A DNA stretch of 39,591 nucleotides. Source: UBA1765 sp045615885 (GTDB lineage Bacteria > Fibrobacterota > Fibrobacteria > Fibrobacterales > Fibrobacteraceae). Positions within the stretch are counted from its first letter, which is position 1. Each line of letters starts with the position of its first letter. The stretch spans positions 1-39,591 of the forward strand of contig JAZLFR010000028.1 in the NCBI GenBank assembly GCA_045615885.1. Direction: 5' to 3'. Of the stretch, positions 16,467 through 24,609 are shown in pieces. The notes beneath the pieces are model-generated. The model worked only from the letters and a program-made list of their open reading frames with translations. It searched no databases and was not told where the DNA came from. The position numbers were made by a program, and so were the translations under genes.

Positions 16467-18044
16467 ATGAACCAGTTCATAGAAAGCATATCATCTGCAT
16501 TGCAGACATTCTTGTCTAGCATGGCAGGTCAAGTCTCGTTGAACGTCATGTTTGTGCTCTACGTAATCGCAGGCGTCGGCCTTGTCGCTTACGGCTTCAA
16601 CTGCTACGCAAGCATTTACTTGTTCTTGAAGAATAGCCGTCGCGTCCGTCTTAGCGACCGCAAGAGCATTTTGCAGTTCTATCGCGAACATTCCCTCGAA
16701 GACATGCCGATCGTCACTACGCAGCTTCCGGTTTTCAATGAAGCAAACTGCGTGGAACGCCTCATCGAAGCTGTTTGCGCTATCGACTACCCGCGTGACA
16801 AGCACGAAATCCAGGTTCTCGACGACTCGACCGATGAATGCTACGAAGTCACAAAGCGCAAAGTCGCAGAAATGGCTGCCAAGGGGTACGACATCAAGCT
16901 TATCCACCGTGTAAACCGCAAGGATTACAAGGCTGGCGCTCTCAAAGAAGGCATGGCTGTTGCAAAGGGCGACTTCCTCGCCATTTTCGATGCAGACTTC
17001 GTTCCTGAAAAAGACTTCCTCCTTAAAACTATTCCGTACCTCGTCATGGACCCGAAGGTCGGCCTTGTCCAGGGCCGCTGGGGCCACTTGAACCGCATGG
17101 AATCCGGTCTTACTCTCGCAGAATCTATTGGTATCGATGGTCATTTTGTCGTGGAACAGTCCGCTCGCAGCTGGGGCAACCTGTTCATGAACTTTAACGG
17201 TACAGCAGGCGTTTGGCGCCGTCAGGCTATTGACGATGCAGGTGGCTGGGAAGGTGATACGCTTTGCGAAGACATGGACCTTTCTTACCGCAGCCAGCTT
17301 GCCAACTGGCGCATGAAGTTCGTCTTTGATGTTATCGTTCCTGCAGAACTTCCGGGTGACATCAACTCCTTCAAGGCACAGCAGTTCCGCTGGGCAAAGG
17401 GTTCTATCCAGACTGCAATCAAGGTTTTGCCGCGCGTACTTAAGGCCCCGGTTTCCTTCAAGATCAAGATCGGCGCCATCATGCACACCACGCATTATTC
17501 CATTCACCCGTGCATGTTGTTTACCGCAATTTTCTCTCTTCCGCTTCTTATTTGGTACGAACCTGTTGCCGGACTTCCGACCTGGGTTTACACAGTTGGC
17601 TTTACCTTCATCTTCCTTGCAGCCATCGCTCCGTCTGTTCTTTACGTAGTTGCACAGCGTTGCTCTGGCTATGCCGGTTGGAAGATGCGTATCCTTTCCT
17701 TCCCGATCCTCATGGCTCTTGGCGTTGGCATTGCTGTTAGCAACACCCGCGCAGTTCTTGCCGCTGTGTTCGGTCTGAAAAGTTCATTTGTACGTACTCC
17801 GAAGAAGGGGGCAAAGTCTGTTAGCCACTATGCACAGAAGTTCCCGTGGCTTGCCGTTCTTGAATTCTTCATTGGCGTATACTGCGTTTACGGTTTGCTC
17901 GCCTACATCGGTGCGCAGAAGTTTATCATTGGACCGTTCATTGGCCTCTATGCAATCGGCTTCTTGATGGTCGGTGCTCTCAGCTTTATGCATTACATTT
18001 CTAACATCTTTGAAATGCGTAAAGAACGTAAGAACCAGGACTAA
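16467..18044 (+). CDS. Processive family 2 glycosyltransferase (cellulose synthase/CslA-like)
   Basis: Membrane glycosyltransferases of this type polymerise beta-linked polysaccharides from nucleotide sugars. The 525-residue protein has one N-terminal membrane segment (about 26-54), the GT2 catalytic domain with all processive-enzyme motifs (DDST 119-122, DAD 175-177, CEDMD 267-271, QFRWA 306-310) and about four C-terminal membrane segments. It is closest in appearance to the CslA/glucomannan synthase-like group. No PilZ domain or cellulose operon (bcsB, bcsZ) is nearby, so the product is unknown. The terminator at 18071 follows; no same-strand partner. Confidence 0.85.
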   Translation: MNQFIESISSALQTFLSSMAGQVSLNVMFVLYVIAGVGLVAYGFNCYASIYLFLKNSRRVRLSDRKSILQFYREHSLEDMPIVTTQLPVFNEANCVERLIEAVCAIDYPRDKHEIQVLDDSTDECYEVTKRKVAEMAAKGYDIKLIHRVNRKDYKAGALKEGMAVAKGDFLAIFDADFVPEKDFLLKTIPYLVMDPKVGLVQGRWGHLNRMESGLTLAESIGIDGHFVVEQSARSWGNLFMNFNGTAGVWRRQAIDDAGGWEGDTLCEDMDLSYRSQLANWRMKFVFDVIVPAELPGDINSFKAQQFRWAKGSIQTAIKVLPRVLKAPVSFKIKIGAIMHTTHYSIHPCMLFTAIFSLPLLIWYEPVAGLPTWVYTVGFTFIFLAAIAPSVLYVVAQRCSGYAGWKMRILSFPILMALGVGIAVSNTRAVLAAVFGLKSSFVRTPKKGAKSVSHYAQKFPWLAVLEFFIGVYCVYGLLAYIGAQKFIIGPFIGLYAIGFLMVGALSFMHYISNIFEMRKERKNQD

Positions 18045-18070
18045 TGGAATTTATTGGGCTTTGCCCATGT

Positions 18071-18110
18071 AGCAAAAGTGCCGCGATTATATCGCGGCAC
18101 TTTTGCTTTT
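18071..18110 (+). terminator. Strong hairpin between convergent glycosyltransferase and gtrA genes
   Basis: A perfect 17-base inverted repeat (18071-18087 and 18091-18107; core GTGCCGCGAT) with a tiny loop is followed by TTT and preceded by AT-rich sequence. It terminates the plus-strand transcript and, because the arms contain AAAA/TTTT, may work in both directions. The right arm overlaps the last codons of gtrA. Confidence 0.85.
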
Positions 18111-18518
18111 AAAGACCCAGAACTTGAAGGCTCCAAAAGAAACGATCACATAAGCGATGTTTGCAAGTATGTTTGCCATGTAGCCTGGCTTGAAAACCGG
18201 TTCAACCATTTTGAGAGCCGGTTGCAGTGCTTCCGTATTTTGCAGCAGGTAATTGGAACCTTCGAGCACGCCCAGATTTACCAGGTAGGCGATTGCAAAA
18301 ACGCAAAGGAAGCGCACGATTTCTGCGCCTTTCTTGTTGTTGCTCTTGAAGTTCCAGATTCGGTTCATCAGGTATGAATTTACGCCACCTGCAACGAAGC
18401 CGAGAAAGTTGGAAAGCTCCAGGTTCATTCCCAGAAGCTGGTAAAGCACCCACACGACTACCAATGTGATGCAGGTGTTCAAAAGCCCGATGATGTTGTA
18501 CTTTATAAAATGGAGCAT
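18087..18518 (-). CDS. GtrA-family membrane protein
   Basis: GtrA-like proteins are small four-helix membrane proteins; the phage prototype moves undecaprenyl-phosphate-glucose across the membrane for surface polysaccharide modification. The 143-residue protein has four hydrophobic helices and the family pattern: FIKYNIIGLLNT at the start, FVAGGVNSYLMNRIWNF in the middle, and a final helix ending FKFWVFK. The last six residues (SKSAAI) are encoded within the transcription-terminator stem. The start has no clear Shine-Dalgarno. It lies downstream of hemW on the same strand, 147 bases away, and opposite the glycosyltransferase. Confidence 0.85.
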   Translation of the reverse strand: MLHFIKYNIIGLLNTCITLVVVWVLYQLLGMNLELSNFLGFVAGGVNSYLMNRIWNFKSNNKKGAEIVRFLCVFAIAYLVNLGVLEGSNYLLQNTEALQPALKMVEPVFKPGYMANILANIAYVIVSFGAFKFWVFKSKSAAI

Positions 18519-18524
18519 GACTTA

Positions 18525-18559
18525 GAATACAGAAAACAGAAGACAGATTACAGGTAATT
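18525..18559. repeat. Heptanucleotide array, GAnnACA words
   Basis: Five words in register just upstream of the gtrA start (GAATACA, GAAAACA, GAAGACA, GATTACA and a diverged last one). Confidence 0.7.
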
Positions 18560-18600
18560 TAGTTTTCCGTTGACCGGGGGTGGAATGCAATATAAAAAGA

Positions 18601-18642
18601 TTTTGCAATTTACAATTTCTTGTTTCTGGTCTCTTGTTTCTG
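18601..18642. repeat. Heptanucleotide array, ATTTnnn/GTTTCTG words
   Basis: Six words in register (such as ATTTCTT, GTTTCTG, GTCTCTT, GTTTCTG). It opens with TTTTGCAATTTACA, like the array before proB. It is followed by the palindromic word GCGAACGAAGTGAGCGTTC at 18645-18663, which ends at the hemW stop codon. Confidence 0.7.
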
Positions 18643-18665
18643 TAGCGAACGAAGTGAGCGTTCTG

Positions 18666-19817
18666 CTATGGCATCAAGTCCTCTACGACCTGGTCCATGA
18701 ACAGCCAGCCGTCACCGACGAGTCGCACAATGTTTGCTGACTGTTCCAGGAACCCCTTTTGAATCCAATGGTCAATTTTTTGTTGCGGGGCAATGTAGTT
18801 GAATTCATTTTGCAATTTGTTCAAGTCGAGACCGCACGATTGGCGCAGCGATAGCCAGATGACTTCTGCAATTGCGGATTCGCGCGACAGGGCGTCGTTT
18901 TCGTATTCGTCTTCTGGGCAGGCGTCTGCAACCCAGATGCGCCAATGGCTGTAGCGGGCCGGCGCATTGAAGCGTATGCCGCTCAGGTAGGAATGCGCTC
19001 CAGGGCCTGCGCCAAAGTATTCGCCGCGTTCCCAGTAGTTCTTGTTGTGAATGCTTTCGTGGCTTGTGTCGCCTTGTGCGCCGCGGGCAAAGTTTGAAAC
19101 TTCGTAGCGATGGTAACCTGCCTGTTCCAGAATTTGCACGCCGCCCTTGTACATTGGCGCATAAACATCTTCGTCAATCTTGAAGTCGCCTTTCGCAAGG
19201 TGCTGTGCAAGCATGGAATGTTCCGAAACATTGAGCCCGTAAAAACTGATGTGGTCAAGGCCAAAACCAGCCATGCGTTTTACATCGCCATGGAATTGCT
19301 CTACGGTTTGCCCTGGCAAAGAGAACATTAGGTCGGCGTTGATTTGAATGTTTGCGTTGCGCAAGGCGAGCAACTTTTCGATAGCCTTCAAAGCAGTTTC
19401 TACGGAATGCGCGCGGCCAATGCGGTCAAGCAGATTTTGGTCGAATGTCTGCACGCCAAGGCTAAAACGCCCGATGCCAAATTCCATTGCCACGTTCAGT
19501 CGGTCGTCCAGGCAAGATTCCGGATTCACCTCCATGGAGGCTTCACGCAACTTTGCAATGTTGATGCCGGAGTCTTTAAGCCATGTAAAAAGCCTTGTCA
19601 AAAGTTCCGGCGAAAGTATCGATGGCGTTCCGCCGCCAAGGTAGAGCGTATCTATGCCGGCCCATTTTTCTGGGTAGCGCCTTTGCAAAGTATCGAGCTC
19701 AAGCAAAAGCAGGTCAAGGTATTCCGCATAGATGCGGCCCGGTGCGGCGAGCACAGAAAAGTCGCAGTAGTCGCAAACCTTGGTGCAAAATGGAATATGA
19801 ATGTATAAGCCGGGCAT
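18666..19817 (-). CDS. hemW: HemW-like radical SAM protein
   Basis: HemW is a radical-SAM heme chaperone often mis-annotated as oxygen-independent coproporphyrinogen oxidase (HemN). The 383-residue protein has the cluster motif CTKVCDYC (Cys11, Cys15, Cys18) followed directly by DF, the YLGGGTPS motif, EVNPES, GIGRFSLGVQTF and the family's YEVSNFA and GPGAHSY segments. The HemN-specific N-terminal extension is absent, which supports HemW. No Shine-Dalgarno is seen: the start is 6 bases from a heptamer array, whose last word on this strand (CTATATT) makes a TATATTTA promoter-like element. Confidence 0.9.
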   Translation of the reverse strand: MPGLYIHIPFCTKVCDYCDFSVLAAPGRIYAEYLDLLLLELDTLQRRYPEKWAGIDTLYLGGGTPSILSPELLTRLFTWLKDSGINIAKLREASMEVNPESCLDDRLNVAMEFGIGRFSLGVQTFDQNLLDRIGRAHSVETALKAIEKLLALRNANIQINADLMFSLPGQTVEQFHGDVKRMAGFGLDHISFYGLNVSEHSMLAQHLAKGDFKIDEDVYAPMYKGGVQILEQAGYHRYEVSNFARGAQGDTSHESIHNKNYWERGEYFGAGPGAHSYLSGIRFNAPARYSHWRIWVADACPEDEYENDALSRESAIAEVIWLSLRQSCGLDLNKLQNEFNYIAPQQKIDHWIQKGFLEQSANIVRLVGDGWLFMDQVVEDLMP

Positions 19818-19823
19818 ATGATA

Positions 19824-19858
19824 AATATAGGATTTAGGGGCTAGGATCTAGGGGTTAG
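19824..19858. repeat. Heptanucleotide array, nnnnTAG words
   Basis: Five words in register: AATATAG, GATTTAG, GGGCTAG, GATCTAG, GGGTTAG. Read on the minus strand they are CTAnnnn words, the same vocabulary as at 8045, and again they end just before a start codon (hemW). Confidence 0.8.
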
Positions 19859-19874
19859 TGATTTTGTATTTTAC

Positions 19875-19903
19875 AAAAAAGAGGCGCACTGGTGTGCGCC
19901 TCT
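19875..19903 (-). terminator. Terminator after gpmI
   Basis: Perfect 10-base stem AGAGGCGCAC/GTGCGCCTCT with loop TGGT (19880-19903). On the minus strand it is followed by six T. Confidence 0.9.
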
Positions 19904-19942
19904 CTTGAAACCGTCGAAATGACTTTTCTTGTTTCAGGTTTC

Positions 19943-21577
19943 TTACTTGATAACGAGCATGGATTCGTCCCAAGCTTCGTGCTGTTCGAAGCCGAGGAGG
20001 TTTGCCGTGGTAGCAGCCAAGTTGGAAAGGCCGAAATCGCCTTCCTTAAGGCCGAGCTTGCCGCCAGAAACGTTATCGTACAAGATGCACGGAACCTTGT
20101 TCAAGGTGTGGCTTGTCTTGGCCTTGAAGGAACCGTCCTTGTTGAGCTTTGGCTTGCCAGTCTTCTTGTCGATTTCGTACATTTCGTCTGCGTTACCGTG
20201 GTCTGCAGTGATAAGGGCGACGCCGCCGAGTGCGTCGATCACCGGGAGGAGGCGGGCAAGGCCGATGTCAACAGCTTCGATAGCCATTGTTGCAGCACGG
20301 AAGGAACCTGTGTGGCCGACCATGTCGCCGTTCGGGTAGTTGCAGCGGAGTGTCTGGTACTTGCCGCTCTTGAGAGCTTCGATCATTGCGTCCGTAACTT
20401 CTGCAGCCTTCATCCATGGGCGCTGTTCGAACGGAACAACATCGGACGGAATTTCGAGGTAGGTTTCGCCGTCGAACTTGCTGGACTTGTTACCGTTCCA
20501 GAAGTAAGTGACGTGGCCGTACTTCTGGGTTTCGGAGCAGGCAAACTGCTTGATGCCAGATTCTGCAAACCATTCGCCAGAAGTTTCCTTGATTGCCGGA
20601 GGCGGCACGAGGAAGCGGTTCGGGAGCTTGAGGTCGCCGTCATATTGGAGCATGCCAGCATAGCAAACCTTCGGGAAGCGAACGCGGTCAAATTCGCTGA
20701 AGTTTTCTTCTTCGAATGCGCGGGTGATTTCGATTGCACGGTCACCGCGGAAGTTGAAGAATACTACGGAGTCGTTGTCGTTGATTGTGCCGACTGCCTT
20801 GCCGTCTTTGGCAATGACGAATGGCGGCAAATCCTGGTCAATGGCCTTGGTTTCGCCACGGAGAGTTTCGATAGCTTCGGTTGCGCTTGCAAACATGCGG
20901 CCTTCGCCAAGAACGTGGGTCTTCCAGCCTGTTTCAACCATCTTCCAGTTAGCATTGTAACGGTCCATGGTAATCTGCATACGGCCACCGCCGCTAGCAA
21001 TGCAAACATCGAATTCGCCGTCGCGGAGTTCGCTCAAGAACTGTTCGAACGGGCCTACATAATCGAGAGCGGAAGTTTCTGGAACGTCACGACCGTCGAG
21101 AAGAATGTGAACGCGAACCTTCTTCAAGCCTTCCTTCTTGGCCTGGGCAACCATTGCCTTGAGGTGAGCGATATTGGAGTGAACGTTACCGTCGCTGAAA
21201 AGGCCAATGAAGTGGAGTGTGGAGTTAGCGTTGCGAGCGTTGCCTGCGATTTCCTTCCAGGCATCGCGGCCGAAAATTTCGCCGGATTCGATAGCGTCTG
21301 CAACGAGGGCTGCACCCTGGTTGTAAATCTGGCCGGCGCCGATTGCGTTATGGCCGACTTCGGAGTTACCCATGTCTTCGTTAGTCGGCATACCGACTGC
21401 GCGGCCGTGGGCCTTCAAAAGGATGTTCGGGTACTTTGCGAGAAGTGCATCAATTGTCGGCTTGCGAGCAGCAGCGATAGCGTTACCTTCTGCGCTCGGG
21501 TTGAAACCGAAACCGTCCATGACGATTGTGACGACCGGGCCCTTGATGCCGGCAAAGTTAGAGAGTTTCTTAAGCAT
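19943..21577 (-). CDS. gpmI: 2,3-bisphosphoglycerate-independent phosphoglycerate mutase
   Basis: This glycolytic enzyme interconverts 3- and 2-phosphoglycerate with two metal ions and a phosphoserine intermediate. The 544-residue protein has the alkaline-phosphatase-type motifs: VMDGFG with Asp21, the nucleophile Ser72 in MGNSEVGHN, LLDGRDVPETS, ASGGGRMQITMDRY and the late metal site ITADHGNADEM. The GRMQITMDRYNANWKMVETGW segment and the length look like the plant/trypanosomatid type rather than the common bacterial type. The start at 21577 is supported by GGAG 7 bases upstream; a longer frame to 21622 has no such site. A TAAATTTG element lies upstream and a strong terminator downstream, so it is a single-gene unit. 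Confidence 0.95.
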   Translation of the reverse strand: MLKKLSNFAGIKGPVVTIVMDGFGFNPSAEGNAIAAARKPTIDALLAKYPNILLKAHGRAVGMPTNEDMGNSEVGHNAIGAGQIYNQGAALVADAIESGEIFGRDAWKEIAGNARNANSTLHFIGLFSDGNVHSNIAHLKAMVAQAKKEGLKKVRVHILLDGRDVPETSALDYVGPFEQFLSELRDGEFDVCIASGGGRMQITMDRYNANWKMVETGWKTHVLGEGRMFASATEAIETLRGETKAIDQDLPPFVIAKDGKAVGTINDNDSVVFFNFRGDRAIEITRAFEEENFSEFDRVRFPKVCYAGMLQYDGDLKLPNRFLVPPPAIKETSGEWFAESGIKQFACSETQKYGHVTYFWNGNKSSKFDGETYLEIPSDVVPFEQRPWMKAAEVTDAMIEALKSGKYQTLRCNYPNGDMVGHTGSFRAATMAIEAVDIGLARLLPVIDALGGVALITADHGNADEMYEIDKKTGKPKLNKDGSFKAKTSHTLNKVPCILYDNVSGGKLGLKEGDFGLSNLAATTANLLGFEQHEAWDESMLVIK

Positions 21578-21610
21578 TATTAACTCCAGTTGATTTAAAG
21601 TTTTGCCCTT

Positions 21611-21618
21611 CAAATTTA
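21611..21618 (-). promoter_or_regulatory. TAnnTTTG promoter element before gpmI
   Basis: On the minus strand TAAATTTG lies about 33 bases before the gpmI start, a normal promoter distance. No clear -35 is seen. Confidence 0.45.
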
Positions 21619-21750
21619 GCAAAAAATAGAAGACTATGAGCGAACAGATGCTTTTAAGGCTGCTTATTCAAGAAGCTCTACCGAGCTTCGCGTGATGAAT
21701 TCTTTTTAATCGTTAAATGAGGGCTTGCGAATGTCAATTTAGGGGAGAGA

Positions 21751-22665
21751 TTACCCTTCCAGTATGGCGAGCTCCTGCATGATTTCTGGGATCTTGCGGA
21801 AGTTCTCGTGGTATACTGCACTGATCTTATTGCAGTAAAGTTCCAGGCGGCGGCGAGCTGTGGCGTCGGCCTGGTTTGCACGCAAGTTCACAATGGCGTC
21901 TTTCAAGTTTTCTATGTCGGCCTTGTGCTGGTATGGCTGCATGAAGGTCGCAAACAGGCTCCAGGCGCATTCAAAATCGTCTGCGCTTTCTTGGGCCATG
22001 AAAAACGGAATCACGCGGGTGTCGAGCACTTCTTGCAGGTTGCCAATGAAGGAATTTAGCGTGGCTCCTTCGGGGAAGAGTTCGCTTGCGTCCTTGATTT
22101 CTGCGGTGTCGATTACCTTTTGCGTTTCGATCTGCGAAAGGATTTCGCCGAGATAACGCTGTTCATTGATTTTTTCTTGTTCGCGATACTTGGCCTGGTA
22201 ATAGATCGGGAGGCTTGTGAGGCAGAAGTGTGCCTGGCCCACGCCTTGGAATTCGCCGATGTAGTAGATGTCGCCTTCGGCCTTTAAAATTTCTTCTTCG
22301 CTTTCGTGGTGCGTAATCTTTGCCGGAATTGGAATTACTTCCATGTTCGAAAGTTCGTTCACGCGCTCGCGGATGGCATCGACATCGAGCCCCTCCGGAA
22401 TTTCTCCGCCTTCGTCCTTGATGCGTTCGATGAGGCCCGCGATGTTTTGGTCAAAATCGCGGCCGAGTTCCTTGCGCAAAAACTGCTTGAACGTATTGTT
22501 TGCGCGAAAGTCGCCCTCTACGACGAGCAGGCCGTTGCGAACCATTTCTTGAAATGGAGTCGGGGCGCCGTCGTTGTCAGTGCTCGGTAGAATACGTGCG
22601 TAGGCGATAAGCTTTCCGCAAAGCACCTGCGCGTCACCTTTCTTTTGTTGAATTCCAAGTAGCAT
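21751..22665 (-). CDS. Conserved-looking cytoplasmic protein of unknown function
   Basis: A 304-residue soluble protein with no signal peptide, membrane segment or motif I recognise. It is rich in acidic and helical segments, for example LRKELGRDFDQNIAGLIERIKDEGG and a helical C-terminal third. Codon use matches the neighbours and there is no frame disruption, so it is probably real. It follows the lipoprotein gene on the same strand after 57 bases and precedes gpmI by 173 bases, where a small hairpin (GAAGCTC/GAGCTTC, 21672-21689) without a T-run is found. Confidence 0.65.
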   Translation of the reverse strand: MLLGIQQKKGDAQVLCGKLIAYARILPSTDNDGAPTPFQEMVRNGLLVVEGDFRANNTFKQFLRKELGRDFDQNIAGLIERIKDEGGEIPEGLDVDAIRERVNELSNMEVIPIPAKITHHESEEEILKAEGDIYYIGEFQGVGQAHFCLTSLPIYYQAKYREQEKINEQRYLGEILSQIETQKVIDTAEIKDASELFPEGATLNSFIGNLQEVLDTRVIPFFMAQESADDFECAWSLFATFMQPYQHKADIENLKDAIVNLRANQADATARRRLELYCNKISAVYHENFRKIPEIMQELAILEG

Positions 22666-22722
22666 TTCAATGCAATAATTTAGAAAAGTCTTTGGAATTT
22701 GAAAAATGGCAAAGAGTAATTT

Positions 22723-24597
22723 TTAGTTATACGAAGTGATTTTTTGAATGTTAAGTTTCATTGTTGGTTTGTAGTCTTCAATATTGTAAGACTTGTCTGC
22801 TACATGATATTCGTCAAAGCTATCGTGGTGGAATTGCATTGCGTTTATTATTTCTGCAAAACTTTTATTATTTAATTCCCCAAATTTTTTCCACGAAATT
22901 TTGTACGCCTTGATTCCTTCGGTTTTTGGCAGAACAACCGTTGCTTCGGAACCCATATCCCAAGTGTTTTGATTTGACGCAATATTTTGGAGAAGGGACA
23001 CACTCCAGAATAAAGGATGATCTGCTTCATATTCTATGCAGAGTCCACCCCAATCTTTGGTTTCAGCCTGGTTGACTCCTACCATATTCATTTGGTATGA
23101 TTCTGGCGCAGTCATGCTCATGGAAAGAACTTTTTTTGTAGAGTTGTATGTTGCATTTGTTTCTGGAGTGAATGTTGAAAAGAAATTCGTTCCCCAACTG
23201 GATACGTTTTTCGTTTCTGGAGCGTTGTAGATAATCTGGTGATCTCCATCGCATTTTTCCACTGCTACCAATCCGTCTTGAAAACTATTGATTTTTAAAT
23301 CAACTTGCTTCATTGTTGTTATTTTATGGATTTTTGCCTGATTTCCATAGGATTCTGTACTAGTACTTGGTCGAATGAAAATTTGGCTGGCTTCATTTAG
23401 AATGGCGCTTGTATTGGGAATATGGTCGATTTGCTGCGAGTGATTGTCTATTGCCAGAAGGTCCCATGAACCATTGTCCCATGGAACTTCACTTATTGCG
23501 TGTTTTCCAGGTTCTATAGTCTGGTTCATTGTTTGTGTAATAGAATCAGAATAGTTTTGAACGGCGAACTCAAAGGGGTTCGTTGTCGTGTACTCGATGC
23601 AAAGTCCGCCCCAGTCACTAATATCTTGTGCGTTGAATCTAAGAAGGTATGTTGTTTCAATCTCAAGCACAAAACCGTCAGTTTCATCTTCAACTGGCGA
23701 ATCATTTTTTAAAATGCGGACCCCTTCGCCAAATTTATTTGACATATTGGGTTCATAGATAACGGTTCCGTCGCAGGACTTTTTTGCGCTGCTGGATTCT
23801 GCAACAGAAGAAGAACTGCCGACATCTAAATCTACTTCATTGATTGTGGTAATCCTAAAGATGGTAATTGTGGTTGTCTTTGGAAGGTAGTAATTGTCGA
23901 AATGTAGTCTTGAAACTTTGTTGATAGAAAGAGGTTCTTTGCTATAACCGAGTTCTACCTGCTTCTCCTGCAGTTTCTCGTTTTCGCTCCAGAGCCACTT
24001 GAAGGATGCTTTATCTCCATTTGTGACTGGCAGTTCGTTTGATAATAATCCTTGAACTTTTTCTAGAGAATCGTTAACCAAGACAAAATCCGCCTGTCCG
24101 TCGGAGGAGTATTCTATGCAGAGACCGCCCCATGTTTCAATATCTCTAGTTTTGTCATTGCTAAGATCTGCGAGGGCCAGGGAGAAAAAGCCTTTTTGAA
24201 ATGGAAGTTTGGCCTTAATTCCTTTTGAACTAGCCTGCATTTCTGAGGCATCGTCTGCCATGAATGGGTAACCGAAAATACTGTTCAAGGAATCCTTGGA
24301 AGCGTCATAAATTACGGTGCCGGAACAGCGTTCGTAGACGATGCTGCTGGAACTAGGAGTTCCGTTATCTACACTACTGGAACTGACCTCGCTGTCGGAA
24401 TCAATATCGTTACTGCTGGAACTGTTTTTGCTGTCGTCGCCACCATTGTCGCTGTCGCTAGAAATTTCGGCGAAGGCGTTGCCGTCATCATACTTATCCT
24501 GGAAGTCTTCCAGGTAGTCGGAACAGGCTGCAAATGCAAAAAGAGATGCCGCAAGTGCAATATCAAGGAGAGTGCGCGATTTTCTATTCAATTTCAT
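22723..24597 (-). CDS. Lipoprotein with three copies of a WGGLCIEY domain
   Basis: A 624-residue lipoprotein: signal sequence with lipobox (LFAFAAC, Cys25), an acidic and serine-rich linker (about 31-88) and three tandem domains. Each domain opens with a C-(S/D)-G...IY segment (Cys91, Cys275, Cys449), carries a WGGLCIEY motif (156-163, 329-336, 516-523), and domains 1 and 2 close with ITT...EVDL/QVDL. Each has exactly two cysteines at matching places, so a disulfide per domain is likely. Serine linkers of this kind are common in Fibrobacter surface proteins. The domain may be a beta-sandwich that binds sugar, but that is inference; I recognise no family. AAGGAGAGG lies 5 bases before the start. 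It is 12 bases after its partner gene. Confidence 0.75.
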   Translation of the reverse strand: MKLNRKSRTLLDIALAASLFAFAACSDYLEDFQDKYDDGNAFAEISSDSDNGGDDSKNSSSSNDIDSDSEVSSSSVDNGTPSSSSIVYERCSGTVIYDASKDSLNSIFGYPFMADDASEMQASSKGIKAKLPFQKGFFSLALADLSNDKTRDIETWGGLCIEYSSDGQADFVLVNDSLEKVQGLLSNELPVTNGDKASFKWLWSENEKLQEKQVELGYSKEPLSINKVSRLHFDNYYLPKTTTITIFRITTINEVDLDVGSSSSVAESSSAKKSCDGTVIYEPNMSNKFGEGVRILKNDSPVEDETDGFVLEIETTYLLRFNAQDISDWGGLCIEYTTTNPFEFAVQNYSDSITQTMNQTIEPGKHAISEVPWDNGSWDLLAIDNHSQQIDHIPNTSAILNEASQIFIRPSTSTESYGNQAKIHKITTMKQVDLKINSFQDGLVAVEKCDGDHQIIYNAPETKNVSSWGTNFFSTFTPETNATYNSTKKVLSMSMTAPESYQMNMVGVNQAETKDWGGLCIEYEADHPLFWSVSLLQNIASNQNTWDMGSEATVVLPKTEGIKAYKISWKKFGELNNKSFAEIINAMQFHHDSFDEYHVADKSYNIEDYKPTMKLNIQKITSYN

Positions 24598-24609
24598 ATC
24601 ATCCTCTCC

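Noticed and set aside
19892..21583. Open frame of 563 codons on the plus strand opposite gpmI
   Set aside because: It is fully antisense to an unmistakable gpmI; its Val/Cys/Ala-rich product has no recognisable family. It arises from codon bias of the real gene.
21672..21689. Hairpin GAAGCTC/GAGCTTC upstream of gpmI
   Set aside because: No T-run on either strand, so not a terminator; no known regulator site.
21636..21695. 19-codon plus-strand frame (MSEQMLLRLL...) between gpmI and the 304-residue gene
   Set aside because: No Shine-Dalgarno, and its direction does not suit a leader for either flanking minus-strand gene; too short to support.
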